Positions 17,790-27,126 of a stretch of 64,000 bases of DNA are shown in pieces. Source of the DNA: Mongoliimonas terrestris (GTDB lineage Bacteria > Pseudomonadota > Alphaproteobacteria > Rhizobiales > Pleomorphomonadaceae); assembly GCF_001927285.1 (NCBI RefSeq), contig NZ_MSIG01000006.1:1-64000 (forward strand), given 5' to 3'. Numbering within the stretch: the stretch's first letter is position 1; each line of letters begins with the position of its first letter. The notes beneath the pieces were generated by a model that saw nothing but the letters and a program-made list of their open reading frames with translations, made no database searches and was not told the DNA's origin. The translations under genes and the position numbers were made by a program.

Positions 17790-18247
17790 TATTCGTTGCC
17801 TCCGAACTCGGCGTCACGGCGCGGGCCGCGCTCGAAGCGGTCGCGGCGCGGGCCGCGGTCGCCACGATCCCCACGGGGACCCCGGTCGCCGCGCGGGCCG
17901 TCACGGCCGTCGCGATCGTCCCGGTCGCGCTTCTGGAGCATGGCCGAGGGGCCTTCCTCCAGTTCGTCGACGCGGATCGTCATGGAGCGGAGGACGTCCT
18001 CGGAAATGCTCTGCTGACGCTCCAGCTCGGCGATCGCCGCATGCGGCGCGTCGAGGTTGAGGAGGACGTAGTGCGCCTTCCGGTTCTTCTTCATGCGGTA
18101 GGCCAGGGCCTTCAGACCCCAGTTCTCCACCTTCTTGACCTGCCCACCGAGACCCTCGATGACGGTCTTGTACTGGTCGACCATGGTTTCGACCTGCTGG
18201 GCCGAAACGTCCTGGCGGGCCAGGAACACGTGCTCGTAGAGCGCCAT
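17789..18247 (-). CDS. rpsF: 30S ribosomal protein S6
   Basis: Small-subunit protein of 152 aa. The ATG at 18247 ([13 protein letters not shown]) has AAAGG ten bases upstream; a longer in-frame reading to 18430 has no S6 homology. The ferredoxin-like S6 fold covers about 1-100, including [20 protein letters not shown] and [12 protein letters not shown]. After it comes a low-complexity tail of about 45 residues built from RGD/DRD/GPR units and ending in AEFGGNE. A charged Arg-Gly-Asp tail on S6 is common in alphaproteobacteria. It is the first gene of the block; its promoter should lie in the gap before the divergent Crp/Fnr gene. Confidence 0.97.
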   Translation of the reverse strand: MALYEHVFLARQDVSAQQVETMVDQYKTVIEGLGGQVKKVENWGLKALAYRMKKNRKAHYVLLNLDAPHAAIAELERQQSISEDVLRSMTIRVDELEEGPSAMLQKRDRDDRDGRDGPRGDRGPRGDRGDRGPRRDRFERGPRRDAEFGGNE

Positions 18248-18589
18248 GCTTTGACAGCCTTTCTTCATCCATACGTTCGCCCGGCGACAAGCCTCTGCGA
18301 ACCCATGGAAAGGCTCGACAGATGAAGGTATCGAGAGCGGAGACACGGGAAGCGGGATCGATGGTCTGATCCACGCCGGGCGTTCCTTGATGGAAACACG
18401 CGGCCTTCCGTTCAGCCCCCAGCCGGGCATCGCCGTTGGGGCGATCGCGGCCGTTTAGCCGAAACGGGCCGGGAACGCAAGGCCGGGCCATCCCGATCGG
18501 TGCTCCATCCGCTTGCATGGTCCCGCGTGAACGCCATCTTTGCTATGGATGGGATCCGCCACTTCGGCTGACCGAAAGAGGGCGACGGC
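18248..18589. promoter_or_regulatory. divergent promoter region, rpsF (-) and Crp/Fnr gene (+)
   Basis: The 342 bases between two divergent starts hold no repeat of either family and no convincing reading frame. Both promoters should lie here, but I cannot pick out a clear -35/-10 pair. A ribosomal-protein autoregulatory leader for S6/S18 is possible on the minus strand near 18250-18400 but was not demonstrated. Confidence 0.4.
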
Positions 18590-19243
18590 ATGCTCGGCGA
18601 CGACGACATCGGGCCTCCCCTGGACCTTCTCGACCCGGAGGGTCTGGCGCTTCTGCGGCGGCAGGCGAGCCGCGTCTCGCTGCCGGCGGGCGCGCACGCC
18701 TTCCATGCGGGCGATCCGTGCTCGGCCTATCTCCTGGTGCGGCGGGGCCGGGTGCGGGTGCAGCTTGTGGCCGAGAACGGGCGGGAGATCGTGCTCTACC
18801 GGGTGACGCCGGGGGAGAGCTGCGTGCTCACCACGTCCGGCCTCTTCGCCCACGAGCCCTATGCGGCGGAGGGCATCTGCGAGACCGCCGTGGAGGCGCT
18901 GGCGGTGCCGGTGGAGACCTTCCGCGACCTCCTCGGCGTCAGCATGGCCTTCCGCGACCTGGTGCTCGGCGACTACGCCCGGCGCATCGGCGACATCCTC
19001 ATCACCATGGACGGCGCCACCTCCCGCCACGTGACGGCGCGGCTCGCCACGGTGCTCCTGCGCGAGGCGACGGCGGACGGCGCGGTGCCGATGACCCATC
19101 ACCAGCTGGCGATGGAACTCGGCACGGCGCGCGAGGTGGTGAGCCGGGCGCTGAAGCTCCTGGAGCGGCGCGGGCTCCTGACGCTGGCGCGCGGGCGCAT
19201 CGACCTCAAGGACCGGGCGGGGCTGGCGCGGGCGGCGGACTGA
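18590..19243 (+). CDS. Crp/Fnr family transcriptional regulator
   Basis: Cytosolic DNA-binding regulator of 217 aa. The cyclic-nucleotide-type sensor barrel spans about 20-130 (FHAGDPCSAYLLVRRGRVRV, VTPGESCVLTTSGLF) and the winged-helix domain about 145-205, with recognition helix HHQLAMELGTAREVVSRALK. There is no N-terminal Fnr-type cysteine cluster, so an oxygen-sensing iron-sulfur centre is unlikely; two cysteines in the barrel (DPCSAY, GESCVLT) could serve redox or heme sensing. A DUF2892 gene follows by 114 bases, a pairing seen with sulfur- or redox-linked Crp regulators. Ligand and regulon are not known. Confidence 0.9.
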   Translation: MLGDDDIGPPLDLLDPEGLALLRRQASRVSLPAGAHAFHAGDPCSAYLLVRRGRVRVQLVAENGREIVLYRVTPGESCVLTTSGLFAHEPYAAEGICETAVEALAVPVETFRDLLGVSMAFRDLVLGDYARRIGDILITMDGATSRHVTARLATVLLREATADGAVPMTHHQLAMELGTAREVVSRALKLLERRGLLTLARGRIDLKDRAGLARAAD

Positions 19244-19356
19244 ACGGGTTTCTTGATGATCTTGGTGACCTCGTCACCGACAGGCGAGGCCGGCTTGTGG
19301 CCAGATGGCGTCAAGGCAGCCGCCGGCTGCCGCGACCCTTCAAGGAGACCCCCGCC

Positions 19357-19560
19357 ATGTTCGCCACCAATATGGGTTCCGCCGACCGCCTGTTCCGCGC
19401 CGTCCTCGGCGTGCTCCTCCTCGCCTTCGCGCTCACCGGCTTGCCGGCGACCGGCTACAACTGGCTCGGCTGGATCGGCATCGTGCCGCTCGCCACCGCG
19501 GCGATCGGCTGGTGCCCGCTCTACGTGCCCTTCGGCATCCGCACCTGCCGCTCGGCCTGA
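19357..19560 (+). CDS. DUF2892 small membrane protein (YgaP-like membrane part)
   Basis: A 67-aa inner-membrane protein. The start MFATNMGSADRLFRAVLG is typical of DUF2892 and is preceded by AAGGAG. Two hydrophobic helices follow (GVLLLAFALTGLPATGYNWL, GIVPLATAAIGWCPLYVPFG) and the C-terminus is GIRTCRSA, with two conserved cysteines (GWCPLY and RTC). In YgaP the same domain anchors a rhodanese domain; here it stands alone. It probably depends on the adjacent Crp/Fnr regulator. Confidence 0.85.
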   Translation: MFATNMGSADRLFRAVLGVLLLAFALTGLPATGYNWLGWIGIVPLATAAIGWCPLYVPFGIRTCRSA

Positions 19561-19593
19561 TCCGGCCGAACTGCGGCCGTCCGCCAGGACGGC

Positions 19594-19622
19594 TTGACAC
19601 TCGCGTTCGCCCATGGTGACAC
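19594..19622 (+). promoter_or_regulatory. candidate promoter for fabD
   Basis: TTGACA (19594-19599) is a perfect -35; 17 bases later comes TGACAC, a poor -10. The fabD ATG is 32 bases further on. A similar arrangement (TTGACA, 18 bases, TGACAG) precedes fabG. Confidence 0.35.
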
Positions 19623-19654
19623 CCGCCGCAACGACCAACGTGCGGGAGGTGATC

Positions 19655-20602
19655 ATGGCGAACGCGTTCGTGTTTCCGGGGCAGGGCAGCCAGACCGTCG
19701 GCATGGGCAAGGCTCTGGCCGACGCCTATCCGGCCGCCCGGGCGGTGTTCGAGGAGGTGGACGACGCGCTCGGCGAAAAGCTGTCCGCCCTCATCTGGGA
19801 CGGTCCGGAGGACGCGCTGACGCTGACGGCGAACGCACAGCCGGCGCTGATGGCCGTCTCCATGGCGGCGATCCGGGCGCTGGAAGCGGAGGGAATCGCC
19901 CTCAAGGACCACGCGGCCTACGTGGCCGGCCACTCGCTCGGCGAATACTCCGCGCTCGCCGCCGCCGGCAGCCTCTCGGTCGCCGACGCGGCACGCCTCC
20001 TGCGCACCCGCGGCGAGGCCATGCAGAAGGCGGTCGCGGTCGGGGCGGGCGCCATGGCGGCGCTGCTCGGGCTCGACTTCGAAGCCGCGGCGGCGGTGGC
20101 CGAGGAGGCCGCCGAGGGCGAGGTCTGCGAGGCGGCGAACGACAACGCACCCGGCCAGGTGGTGGTCTCCGGCCATCGGACGGCGGTGGAGCGGGCGCTG
20201 GAGATCGCCAAGACCAAGGGCGCCAAGCGCGCCGTGCTGCTGCCCGTCTCCGCGCCCTTCCATTGCGCCCTGATGAAGCCCGCCGCCGCCGTGATGGCCG
20301 AGGCGCTGGCGGCGGCGACGGTGAACGCCCCGGTGGTGCCGCTGGTCGCCAACGTGCTCGCCGCCCCGATCACCGACCCGGCGGAGATCCGCGCGCGCCT
20401 CGTTGAGCAGGTGACCGGCACCGTGCGGTGGCGCGAATCGGTGACCTGGCTGACCACCGCCGGCGGCGTCGACCGCATCCTGGAGGTGGGCGCCGGCAAG
20501 GTGCTGTCGGGCCTCGTCAAGCGCATCGCCAAGGACGCGACGGCCGCCTCCATGGGGGCGCCGGAGGATATCGCCGGCGCGCGGGCGCTGCTGCGGCTTT
20601 GA
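19655..20602 (+). CDS. fabD: ACP S-malonyltransferase
   Basis: Transfers malonyl from malonyl-CoA to acyl carrier protein to start each round of fatty-acid elongation; 315 aa, standard length. FVFPGQGSQTVGMGK opens the protein; the nucleophile Ser94 is in GHSLGEYSA and the catalytic His is in VSAPFHCALM. The start at 19655 is chosen for the strong GGGAGGTGATC right before it; a longer reading from 19613 lacks one. It heads the fabD-fabG-acpP-fabF run, so all components of the early elongation steps are clustered. Confidence 0.97.
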   Translation: MANAFVFPGQGSQTVGMGKALADAYPAARAVFEEVDDALGEKLSALIWDGPEDALTLTANAQPALMAVSMAAIRALEAEGIALKDHAAYVAGHSLGEYSALAAAGSLSVADAARLLRTRGEAMQKAVAVGAGAMAALLGLDFEAAAAVAEEAAEGEVCEAANDNAPGQVVVSGHRTAVERALEIAKTKGAKRAVLLPVSAPFHCALMKPAAAVMAEALAAATVNAPVVPLVANVLAAPITDPAEIRARLVEQVTGTVRWRESVTWLTTAGGVDRILEVGAGKVLSGLVKRIAKDATAASMGAPEDIAGARALLRL

Positions 20603-20655
20603 CGTACACGCGCTGACGGAAGGGTCGGTGGGACGCTGCCCCGCCGGCTCGGCGC

Positions 20656-20685
20656 TTGACAAGACCGCACCCGGCGTGGTGACAG
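20656..20685 (+). promoter_or_regulatory. candidate promoter for fabG
   Basis: TTGACA at 20656-20661 followed after 18 bases by TGACAG, about 65 bases before the fabG start. The -35 is perfect and the -10 weak, as upstream of fabD. Confidence 0.3.
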
Positions 20686-20749
20686 GCGGCGGACAATCGT
20701 CGGCGTCCGTTCGAGCGGGCGGCCCGACGAGCGGCAAAGGACCAGACCC

Positions 20750-21487
20750 ATGTTCGACCTCACCGGCCTATCCGCCCTCGTCACCGGCGCCTCCGGCGGC
20801 ATCGGCGGCGCGATCGCCAAGGCGCTGCACGCCCACGGCGCGACGGTGGTGATCTCCGGCACCCGCCAGGCGCCGCTGGATGAGCTGGCCGCCAGCCTCG
20901 GCGAGCGCGTCCACATCGCGACCGCCAACCTCTCCGACCGGGCGGCGGTGGATGGATTGCTGCAGACGGCCGAGGGGCAGACCGGCGGCATCGACATCCT
21001 GGTCAACAACGCCGGCATCACCCGCGACGGTCTCTTCATGCGCATGAAGGACGAGGACTGGGACCAGGTGATCGAGGTGAACCTCACCTCCGGCTTCCGG
21101 CTCACCCGCGCGGCCTTGAAGGGCATGATGAAGCGCCGCTTCGGCCGCATCATCGGCATCACGTCGGTGGTGGGCGTCACGGGCAACGCCGGGCAGGGCA
21201 ACTACGCGGCGGCCAAGGCCGGCATGATCGGCATGACCAAGGCGCTCGCCCAGGAAGTGGCGACGCGCAACATCACCGCCAACTGCGTGGCGCCGGGCTT
21301 CATCGAGACCGCGATGACCGACGCCCTCAACGAGAAGCAGCGCGAGGCGGCGCTCGCCCAGGTGCCGGCCGGCCGGCTCGGCACGGGCGAGGAGATCGCC
21401 GCAGCCTGCGTCTACCTCGCCAGCCGCGAGGCCGCCTACGTGACCGGCCAGACGCTCCACGTCAACGGCGGCATGGCGATGATCTAA
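20750..21487 (+). CDS. fabG: 3-oxoacyl-[acyl-carrier-protein] reductase
   Basis: NADPH-dependent short-chain dehydrogenase that reduces beta-ketoacyl-ACP in fatty-acid elongation, 245 aa. The cofactor motif TGASGGIGGAIA is at 12-23, NNAG at 86-89, and the catalytic Ser139, Tyr152 and Lys156 are in place (SVVG, NYAAAKAG). The C-terminus QTLHVNGGMAMI is typical of FabG. The position between fabD and acpP makes the assignment firm despite the size of the SDR family. Confidence 0.97.
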   Translation: MFDLTGLSALVTGASGGIGGAIAKALHAHGATVVISGTRQAPLDELAASLGERVHIATANLSDRAAVDGLLQTAEGQTGGIDILVNNAGITRDGLFMRMKDEDWDQVIEVNLTSGFRLTRAALKGMMKRRFGRIIGITSVVGVTGNAGQGNYAAAKAGMIGMTKALAQEVATRNITANCVAPGFIETAMTDALNEKQREAALAQVPAGRLGTGEEIAAACVYLASREAAYVTGQTLHVNGGMAMI

Positions 21488-21771
21488 AACCGTTTTCCGG
21501 TGCGCAACCGGGCGCGCACCTCAGCCGGGGCGGGCGCCTCCCAGACTGGTCAACGCGGCGGAAGTATGATACCAAGCCGCCGATCCGTTCGGGAGTCGCC
21601 AGCGATACAATGGGAACCCACCACCTCCGGACCCATCGCTCCGGTGATCAGGACGGCCGCTCGATCCACGCTCGAATCCGAAACGACGAGAGTGGCGGCC
21701 GAACGTTCAAGTCCTGGTCCACACACCAAGTCCCGTTTCCAGATCTTTTAGCAACATGAGGATCTCCTAAG

Positions 21772-22008
21772 ATGAGCGATGTCGCTGAGCGCGTGAAGAA
21801 AATCGTGATCGAGCATCTCGGCGTGGATGCCGAGAAGGTCACCCTGGAGGCCTCCTTCATCGAGGACCTGGGTGCCGACTCGCTCGACACGGTCGAGCTC
21901 GTGATGGCTTTCGAGGAGGAGTTCGGCGTCGAGATCCCGGACGACGCCGCCGAGACCATCCTGACGGTCGGCGACGCGGTCAAGTTCCTCGAGAAGGCCA
22001 CCGGCTGA
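21772..22008 (+). CDS. acpP: acyl carrier protein
   Basis: Small acidic four-helix carrier of 78 aa that holds growing acyl chains on a 4'-phosphopantetheine arm. The attachment site is Ser37 in [12 protein letters not shown]. The helix-3 region [20 protein letters not shown] is standard. AGGATCTCC precedes the ATG. The 284-base gap from fabG suggests its own promoter, as expected for a very abundant protein. A sequence near 21706 resembles a tRNA T-arm but no tRNA is present. Confidence 0.98.
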   Translation: MSDVAERVKKIVIEHLGVDAEKVTLEASFIEDLGADSLDTVELVMAFEEEFGVEIPDDAAETILTVGDAVKFLEKATG

Positions 22009-22185
22009 TCCCGTCCGGATCAGGCCCTGTCCGAATGTCCTCGGGGGTGGCAGGTGGCGAACGGCCCGTCCGTTCTTCCACGTCCGCCCCCGCTGGCTTT
22101 TGAGGCCCCGGCCCGATCCCCATATGGGACCCAGCGGCCGACGAGAGCCCGCGCTGTCCCGCTCTAGCATGGAGGCGTTCCGCGT

Positions 22186-23451
22186 ATGAGACGCGTCGTC
22201 ATCACCGGTCTCGGCATGGTCACCCCGCTCGCCAACGGCGTCGAGGCGACCTGGAAGAGGCTCCTCGCCGGCGAAAGCGGTGCGCGGCGCATCGAAACGT
22301 TCCAGGTCGACGACCTGCCCTGCCAGATCGCCTGCGTGATCCCGCGCGGCGACGGCACCGACGGGACGTTCAACCCGGACGCCTATGTGGAGCCCAAGGA
22401 GCAGCGGAAGGTCGACGACTTCATCGTCTTCGCCATCGCGGCCGCCACCCAGGCGGTGGAGGACAGCGGCTGGACCCCGACCGATTACGAGGATCAGATC
22501 CGGTCCGGCGTCCTGATCGGGTCCGGCATCGGCGGCATCGAGGGGATCGTGGAGGCCGGCTACACGCTGCGGGACAAGGGTCCGCGGCGGGTGTCGCCCT
22601 TCTTCATTCCGGGCCGGCTGATCAACCTCGCCTCCGGCCACGTCTCCATCAAGTACGGCTTCAAGGGCCCGAACCACGCGGTGGTGACGGCCTGTTCCAC
22701 CGGCGCCCACGCCATCGGCGACGCCGCCCGGCTGATCGCCCTCGACGACGCGGACGTGATGGTGGCTGGCGGCACGGAAAGCCCTGTGTGCCGGATCTCG
22801 GTCGCGGGCTTTGCCGCCTGCAAGGCGCTCTCCACCAGCTTCAACGACACGCCGACCGCCGCCTCGCGGCCCTACGACAAGGACCGCGACGGCTTCGTCA
22901 TGGGCGAAGGCGCCGGCATCGTGGTGCTGGAGGAATTGGAGCACGCCAAGAAGCGCGGCGCCAAGATCTACGCCGAGGTGATCGGCTACGGCCTTTCCGG
23001 CGACGCCTTCCACATCACTGCCCCGGCCATGGACGGCGACGGCGCCTATCGCTGCATGCAGATGGCGCTGAAGCGCGCCGGCGTGTCGGCCGCCGACCTC
23101 GACTATGTGAACGCCCACGGCACCTCCACGCCGCTCGGCGACGAGATCGAGCTCGGCGCGGTGTCGCGGATCGTCGGCGACGCGGCGGCCGGCATCTCCA
23201 TGTCGTCCACCAAGTCGATGACCGGGCATCTGCTCGGCGCCGCCGGCGCCATCGAGGCCATCTTCTCCACCCTGGCGATCCGCGACGGCGTGCTGCCGCC
23301 GACCATCAACCTGGAGAACCCCTCCGTGGAGACGGCGATCGACCTGGTGCCGAACGTCGCCAAGGAGAAGAAGGTGAAGGTGGCGCTGTCCAACTCGTTC
23401 GGCTTCGGCGGCACCAACGCCTCGCTGGTGCTGCGCGCGTTCGACGGTTGA
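22186..23451 (+). CDS. fabF: beta-ketoacyl-ACP synthase II
   Basis: Condensing enzyme that elongates acyl-ACP with malonyl-ACP and adjusts the unsaturated/saturated balance; 421 aa. The Cys-His-His triad is visible: Cys170 in VTACSTGAHA, His in NAHGTSTPLGD and His in SMTGHLLGAAGA. GFGGTNASLVLR closes the protein. It follows acpP by 177 bases. KAS I (FabB) is less likely because the gene follows acpP directly and carries KAS II-type sequence. Confidence 0.96.
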   Translation: MRRVVITGLGMVTPLANGVEATWKRLLAGESGARRIETFQVDDLPCQIACVIPRGDGTDGTFNPDAYVEPKEQRKVDDFIVFAIAAATQAVEDSGWTPTDYEDQIRSGVLIGSGIGGIEGIVEAGYTLRDKGPRRVSPFFIPGRLINLASGHVSIKYGFKGPNHAVVTACSTGAHAIGDAARLIALDDADVMVAGGTESPVCRISVAGFAACKALSTSFNDTPTAASRPYDKDRDGFVMGEGAGIVVLEELEHAKKRGAKIYAEVIGYGLSGDAFHITAPAMDGDGAYRCMQMALKRAGVSAADLDYVNAHGTSTPLGDEIELGAVSRIVGDAAAGISMSSTKSMTGHLLGAAGAIEAIFSTLAIRDGVLPPTINLENPSVETAIDLVPNVAKEKKVKVALSNSFGFGGTNASLVLRAFDG

Positions 23452-23572
23452 ACCGCGGGCCCGGCACGGCCATTTCGCCATGAGGGGTCGATAGCCTCGA
23501 CCGGATGTTGACGATCGCGGCGGTGCGCGGGGGCCGCGCGCAGCGACAAGGACGGATCGGAACCGGACGGCC

Positions 23573-24841
23573 ATGGACGACACTGCGCAGCACGGCCTGC
23601 AGACCGAGAGACCGGATCCGGCGGCCAGCTCCAGCCGGATCAACCCGCGGAGCCCCCGCGAGGCGATCACGCCGGAGCCGGCCCCCGCGCCGCCGCCGCG
23701 CTCGGAAACCGTGCGCAACCCGGTGGTGGTGGCGCTGAACGCGCTCCTGACCATCCTGGTGCTGATCGCCCTCGGCATCGGCGGTCTGCTCTACTGGGGC
23801 AAGTCGGAGTTCGACGCGCCCGGCCCGCTCACCGCCGAGAAGGCCGTGCTGGTGCCGAGCGGGTCCGGCCTGCAGTCGATCGCCGACACGCTGGAGCGGG
23901 AAGGCGTGATCGCCGACCGCTACGTTTTCATGGGCGGCATCTCGGCCTACCGGCAGACGGCCCGACTGAAGGCCGGCGAATACGCCTTCCTGCCCGGCAT
24001 GAGCATGCGCGACGTGATGGACCTGCTCGTCTCCGGACGGGCCATCCTGCACACGGTGACGGTGCCGGAGGGGCTGACCTCCCGGCAGATCGTGGAGCGC
24101 CTGCGCGGCCACAGCATGCTCACCGGCGAGGTCGACCAGATCCCGCCGGAAGGCTCGCTGCTGCCGGAGACCTACAAGTTCAGCCGCGGCACCACGCGCC
24201 AGCAGATCCTCGCCCAGATGCAGGCGGCGCACGAGCGGGCGCTCGCCGAAGTGTGGGAGAGCCGCCGGCCGGACCTGCCGATCGAGACGCCGCAGGAGCT
24301 GGTGACGCTCGCCTCCATCGTGGAAAAGGAGACCGGCCGGGCCGACGAGCGGCCGCGGGTCGCCTCGGTCTTCATCAACCGGCTGCGCGCCAACATGCGC
24401 CTGCAGTCGGACCCGACCATCATCTACGGCATCGTCGGCGGCGAGGGCACGCTTGGGCGGGCGATCCGGCGCTCCGACATCGACGCGCGGACGGCGTACA
24501 ATACCTACCAGATCAACGGCCTGCCGCCCGGCCCGATCGCCAACCCGGGTCGCGCCGCCTTGGAGGCGGTGGCGACGCCGTCGACGACGAACGATCTCTA
24601 CTTCGTGGCCGACGGCACCGGCGGGCACGTGTTCGCCACCAACCTCGCCGACCACAACCGCAACGTGGCCGCCTGGCGGGCGATCGAGCGGAGCCGCGGC
24701 ACGGAGACCGACACGGCGACGCCGGAGCCCGCATCGGCCACCGCCGCCGAGCCGGCGGGCGATCCGCTCGATCTCCTCGACGGTGCGCCGCGGCGCGACC
24801 CGAACGCGCCGGTGCTGCCGACGCCGCGGCCCGAGACCTGA
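23573..24841 (+). CDS. mltG: endolytic peptidoglycan transglycosylase MltG
   Basis: Inner-membrane lytic transglycosylase that cleaves nascent glycan strands and so sets their length; 422 aa. A proline-rich cytoplasmic leader (about 1-48) is followed by one membrane helix (about 50-74) and the YceG domain. The probable catalytic Glu251 is in LASIVEKETG, followed by RPRVASVFINRL and LQSDPTIIYG; the C-terminal STTNDLYFVADGTGGHVF is diagnostic. The last 45 residues are low-complexity and acidic/alanine-rich. Its place after fabF is conserved in alphaproteobacteria. Confidence 0.95.
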   Translation: MDDTAQHGLQTERPDPAASSSRINPRSPREAITPEPAPAPPPRSETVRNPVVVALNALLTILVLIALGIGGLLYWGKSEFDAPGPLTAEKAVLVPSGSGLQSIADTLEREGVIADRYVFMGGISAYRQTARLKAGEYAFLPGMSMRDVMDLLVSGRAILHTVTVPEGLTSRQIVERLRGHSMLTGEVDQIPPEGSLLPETYKFSRGTTRQQILAQMQAAHERALAEVWESRRPDLPIETPQELVTLASIVEKETGRADERPRVASVFINRLRANMRLQSDPTIIYGIVGGEGTLGRAIRRSDIDARTAYNTYQINGLPPGPIANPGRAALEAVATPSTTNDLYFVADGTGGHVFATNLADHNRNVAAWRAIERSRGTETDTATPEPASATAAEPAGDPLDLLDGAPRRDPNAPVLPTPRPET

Positions 24842-25013
24842 GCGGACCCGCGAGATCCTGACCGGCTGCGGCCGCCTCAAGGTCCGGCCGGCGGCGGGCT
24901 TCACGGCGCCATCTCGCGGTCTTGACCGGGCACCCCCTCGCTCCGGGGCGCCGGCTGTTGCATCGTCGGATCCTTTTCTGCCCACCCGGCGCGAACCGTC
25001 TGGAGCCCCTGCC

Positions 25014-26249
25014 ATGCCGATCCGTTTCCTGCTGTCGACCGGCCTCGTCGCGGCGGCCCTCGCGGCGCCGGCCGCGGCCGAGACCGTCTCGCTGCCGGAC
25101 GCGGCGCTCACGTCCGCGCCGTTCGAGACGATCACGGCGGCGGCGCGCGGGCAGACGGTGAACTTTTTCCTCTGGGGCGGCGACGACCGGATCAACGCCT
25201 ATGTGGCGGGCCCACTCGCCGCAACGCTGAAGGACCGCTACGGCATCACGCTCAACCGCATCGGCGTCGCCGACACGGCCGAGGTGGTGAACCAGGTGCT
25301 CTCCGAGAAGGAGGCGGGCATCGATGCGGGCGGCGCGGTGGACCTCGTCTGGATCAACGGCGAGAATTTCCGCACGCTGAAGTCCGGCGGGCTCCTCCTC
25401 TGCGGCTACGCGGAAGGGCTGCCCAACGCCCGCCACGTGGACTGGACCGACCCGTCGATCGCCAACGATTTCGGTACCCCGGTGGAGGGCTGCGAGGTGC
25501 CGTGGAGCCGGGCGCAGTTCGCCATGGCCTACGACAGCGCCCGCACGCCGGAGCCGCCCGCCACCCTGGCGGCCTTCCTCGCCTGGGTGAAGGCGAATCC
25601 CGGCCGCTTCACCTACGCGGCGCCGCCGGACTTCAACGGCAGCGCCTTCATCCGCCACGTGTTCATGTACGCGGCCGGCGGACCGGAGGCGCTCGGCGGG
25701 CCGTTCGATCAGGCCCGGTTCGACGCGGTCGCCGAAAAGGCGTTCGGGATCCTCACCGATCTGGAGCCCTTCCTCTGGCGCGAGGGCGCCACCTACCCGA
25801 CCGATATCGCCCAGCTGAACGCGCTCTTTGCCAACAGCGAGGTGGACTTCACCTTCAACTACGAGCCGACCGTATTCGGCGCGGGCGTGGAGGACGGCCG
25901 CTTTCCGCCGACCACCCGCTCGTTCGCCTTCGACGACGGCACGCTCGCCAACACCAGCTATGTGGCGATCCCGTTCAACGCGGCCCACAAGGCGGCGGCG
26001 CTGGTGGTGGCCAATCACCTGATCTCGCCGGAGGAGCAGCTGCGCAAGGCCGATCCGGCCGTGTGGGGCATGGCCACGGCGCTCGACCTCGACACGCTTC
26101 CCCCTGATGCGGCCGAAGCCTTCCGTGCCCTGCCGCGCCATCCGGCAGTGATCGACGGCGAGGCGCTCGCCGACCGGGCCATGCCGGAGCTCTCCGCCGA
26201 CTGGCTCGACGCCATCGAGGCCGGCTGGCTCAGGACCGTGGGTCGCTGA
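25014..26249 (+). CDS. ABC transporter substrate-binding protein, YnjB-like
   Basis: Periplasmic receptor of 411 aa with a Sec signal peptide (FLLSTGLVAAALAAPAAAE, cleavage after AAA). The ATG at 25014 is the only start giving a clean signal peptide. NFFLWGGDDRINAYV and VDLVWINGENF are features of the YnjB group of extracellular binding proteins. Two permeases and an ATPase follow with overlapping or nearly touching ends, forming a complete importer. The substrate of YnjBCD systems is unsettled; resemblance to thiamine, iron and sulfate-type importers leaves a small anion or vitamin as options. Confidence 0.88.
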   Translation: MPIRFLLSTGLVAAALAAPAAAETVSLPDAALTSAPFETITAAARGQTVNFFLWGGDDRINAYVAGPLAATLKDRYGITLNRIGVADTAEVVNQVLSEKEAGIDAGGAVDLVWINGENFRTLKSGGLLLCGYAEGLPNARHVDWTDPSIANDFGTPVEGCEVPWSRAQFAMAYDSARTPEPPATLAAFLAWVKANPGRFTYAAPPDFNGSAFIRHVFMYAAGGPEALGGPFDQARFDAVAEKAFGILTDLEPFLWREGATYPTDIAQLNALFANSEVDFTFNYEPTVFGAGVEDGRFPPTTRSFAFDDGTLANTSYVAIPFNAAHKAAALVVANHLISPEEQLRKADPAVWGMATALDLDTLPPDAAEAFRALPRHPAVIDGEALADRAMPELSADWLDAIEAGWLRTVGR

Positions 26250-26259
26250 GACCGCGCCG

Positions 26260-27126
26260 ATGACCGAGCGCGCCCGCCTCGTTCTGATGCTCGCCCCGAC
26301 CGTGGCGCTCCTCGCCGGGCTCTTCCTCGGCGGGCTGGCGCTGGCGGCGCTGCGGACGGTCGGCATCGTGCCGCTCGCCGGCCGGTTCGATCCGACCGCG
26401 GAGCCCTGGGCGCGGGCGCTCGGCGCGCCCGACGTGCTCGCCTCCATCGGGGTCACGCTCTGGATCGCCAGCGCCGCGACGCTGGTGGCGACCGTCCTCG
26501 GCCTCGCGGCGGCGCTGCTTCTGCGGCGGGCCGGGGGAGGGCGGCTGATGACCCTCCTCGTCCAGTTCAACCTGACGGTGCCGCACGTTGTGACGGCGGT
26601 CGGCCTCCTCTGGCTCCTCGGCCAATCGGGCTGGATCGCGCGGATCGGCCACGGGGCCGGGCTCATCGACCGGCCCGCGGATTTTCCGGTGCTGGTCGCC
26701 GACCCGGCCTTCGTCGCCGTCATCCTCGCCTATGTGGCCAAGGAGGTGCCGTTCGTCGCCGTGGTGACGCTCGCCATGCTGGCGGCGGTCGGGACCGGGC
26801 CGGCGGAGACCGCCCGCTCGCTCGGCGCCAGCCGCTGGCAGGCGTTCCGCCACGTGACGTGGCCGCTGATCCGGCCGGGCGTGCTCGCGGCCGCCACGGT
26901 GGTGTTCGCCTTCGTGCTCGGCACCTACGAGGTGCCGGCCGTGCTGGGACCGAGCCACCCGAAGGCGCTGCCGGTGCTCGCCTACCAGATGTTCACCTCC
27001 AACGACCTCGCCGACCGGCCGGCGGCCATCGCCCTGTCGCTGGTGGCGGCGGCGATCGGCGTCGCCTGCCTGATGGCGGTGCGACGGCTGATGTCGGGCC
27101 TGCCGACGCTGAAGGTGGCCCGGTGA
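26260..27126 (+). CDS. ABC transporter permease, YnjC-like (first half)
   Basis: Inner-membrane permease of 288 aa with about six helices, starting with LVLMLAPTVALLAGLFLGGL. The EAA loop is ETARSLGASRWQAFRHVTWP. Ten bases separate it from the binding-protein gene and its stop overlaps the GTG start of the next permease. In E. coli YnjC both permease halves are one protein; here they are two genes, as in most thiamine- and iron-type importers. Confidence 0.9.
   Translation: MTERARLVLMLAPTVALLAGLFLGGLALAALRTVGIVPLAGRFDPTAEPWARALGAPDVLASIGVTLWIASAATLVATVLGLAAALLLRRAGGGRLMTLLVQFNLTVPHVVTAVGLLWLLGQSGWIARIGHGAGLIDRPADFPVLVADPAFVAVILAYVAKEVPFVAVVTLAMLAAVGTGPAETARSLGASRWQAFRHVTWPLIRPGVLAAATVVFAFVLGTYEVPAVLGPSHPKALPVLAYQMFTSNDLADRPAAIALSLVAAAIGVACLMAVRRLMSGLPTLKVAR

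Noticed and set aside
21700..21725. GTTCAAGTCC-like T-arm upstream of acpP
   Set aside because: No acceptor stem, anticodon arm or D-arm can be placed around it.
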